NCBI GenBank assembly: GCA_963814095.1
Contig: CAWFBT010000027.1
Span: 310,001 to 374,000 of the forward strand
Length of the DNA: 64,000 nt
Reading direction: 5' to 3'
Source: JACVRW01 sp963814095
GTDB lineage: Bacteria; Actinomycetota; Thermoleophilia; Solirubrobacterales; Thermoleophilaceae
The notes beneath the pieces were generated by a model, which made no database searches, was not told the DNA's origin, and worked only from the letters and a program-made list of their open reading frames with translations. Position 1 is the first letter of the stretch, and each line of letters starts with the position of its first letter. Shown piece after piece: positions 63,705 to 64,000 of the stretch. Made by a program: the position numbers and the translations under genes.

Positions 63705-64000
63705 ATGGCCACAGTCGAGAACCTCCCGACCGCTACGGCCGAGCGCCCGATCGGCTTCGGCCGGCTGAAGCGCAAGGAGGACGAGCGCTTCATCCGCGGC
63801 AAGGGCAACTACCTCGACGACATCCGGCTGCCCGGGATGGTGCACGGCGCGATTTTGCGCAGCCCCTTCGCGCACGCGCGCATCCTCTCGATCGACACCT
63901 CACGGGCGCTCGAGCTTCCCGGCGTGGCGGCGGTCGTGACTGCCAAGGACCTCGAGACGCTCGGCCTCGCTTGGATGCCGACCATCTCCTACGACACCCA
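63705..64000 (+). CDS. coxL: Aerobic CO dehydrogenase-type molybdopterin large subunit (partial, 5' end)
   Basis: Ninety-eight codons are visible before the window ends. The N-terminus reads GFGRLKRKEDERFIRGKGNYLDDIRLPGMVHGAILRSPFAHARI, the standard opening of the CoxL/xanthine dehydrogenase large subunits. CAGGAGG lies shortly before its ATG at 63705. The active-site loop that would tell CO dehydrogenase form I (AYxCSFR) from other members is not inside the window, so the substrate remains probable rather than certain. Confidence 0.88.
   Translation, partial: MATVENLPTATAERPIGFGRLKRKEDERFIRGKGNYLDDIRLPGMVHGAILRSPFAHARILSIDTSRALELPGVAAVVTAKDLETLGLAWMPTISYDT

Noticed and set aside
1..64000. 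CRISPR arrays, tRNA/rRNA genes, insertion sequences, prophage
   Set aside because: I saw no regularly spaced repeats, no cloverleaf-like GGTTCGA segments in the right context, no transposase or phage genes and no composition break.

Overview
The window is one block of very GC-rich, gene-dense chromosome with almost no intergenic space. The gene set points to an Actinomycetota bacterium, probably a soil lineage of the Thermoleophilia type (Solirubrobacter/Gaiella-like). The markers are a fused PafBC-type WYL regulator, Ku plus LigD end joining, an F420-associated zinc metalloprotease family, a c-di-AMP riboswitch upstream of an NlpC/P60 cell-wall enzyme, CIRCE-controlled groES-groEL and a coxMSL carbon monoxide dehydrogenase operon. 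The lineage is an inference from gene content. I see no tRNA, rRNA, CRISPR array, insertion sequence or prophage.

Layout. 0-9.4 kb: YhaM-like HD nuclease, PAC2 protein, secreted SGNH hydrolase, a UvrD-like helicase fused to an Fe-S PD-(D/E)XK nuclease, an IMPase-like phosphatase, type IB topoisomerase and a CAP protein. 9.4-15.7 kb: a HAD hydrolase, then an end-joining cluster in which LigD is split (PE-ligase, Ku, polymerase), a metalloprotease and a basic coiled-coil protein. 15.8-21.6 kb: Mrp ATPase, 7Fe ferredoxin, then a coupled methyltransferase / NAD(P)-reductase / acetolactate decarboxylase trio and an MFS exporter. 21.6-28.3 kb: groEL-groES, an ASCH protein, a broken pcm, a Crp-type regulator, threonine dehydratase, an FMN split-barrel protein and an aldo/keto reductase. 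28.3-37.7 kb: DoxX protein, an ECF sigma/anti-sigma pair, psuG-psuK, a second sigma factor with a DUF4349 membrane protein, two paralogous secreted proteins, GDPD, Nei glycosylase and a methyltransferase. 37.7-49.8 kb: Lhr helicase, lipoprotein, riboswitch-controlled NlpC/P60 protein, a second SGNH hydrolase, DUF899, DUF488, DUF4394, family-5 uracil-DNA glycosylase and an ABC exporter. 49.9-60.1 kb: BBE-type FAD oxidoreductase, secreted M28 peptidase, LVIVD-repeat protein, the rmlA-rmlD-rmlB operon, a split-barrel oxidase and PafBC. 60.2-64 kb: five translationally coupled small membrane proteins leading directly into coxM-coxS-coxL, which runs off the edge.

Two themes cut across the window. 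First, many genes have a TANNNT -10 element 6-11 bases before the start codon and no Shine-Dalgarno, the signature of leaderless transcripts; at one divergent pair a single symmetric -10 serves both genes. Second, at least seven genes switch reading frame where the other frame restores the expected family sequence (topoisomerase, ferredoxin, pcm, aldo/keto reductase, psuG, M28 peptidase, LVIVD protein). Most switches sit at short G/C runs, so they are more likely single-base assembly errors than real mutations; for these genes I give the inferred native extent. DNA maintenance genes are common here (helicase-nuclease, topoisomerase IB, Ku/LigD, Nei, Lhr, UDG, and PafBC as a damage-response activator). 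The most unusual locus is the five-gene membrane cassette ahead of the cox genes.
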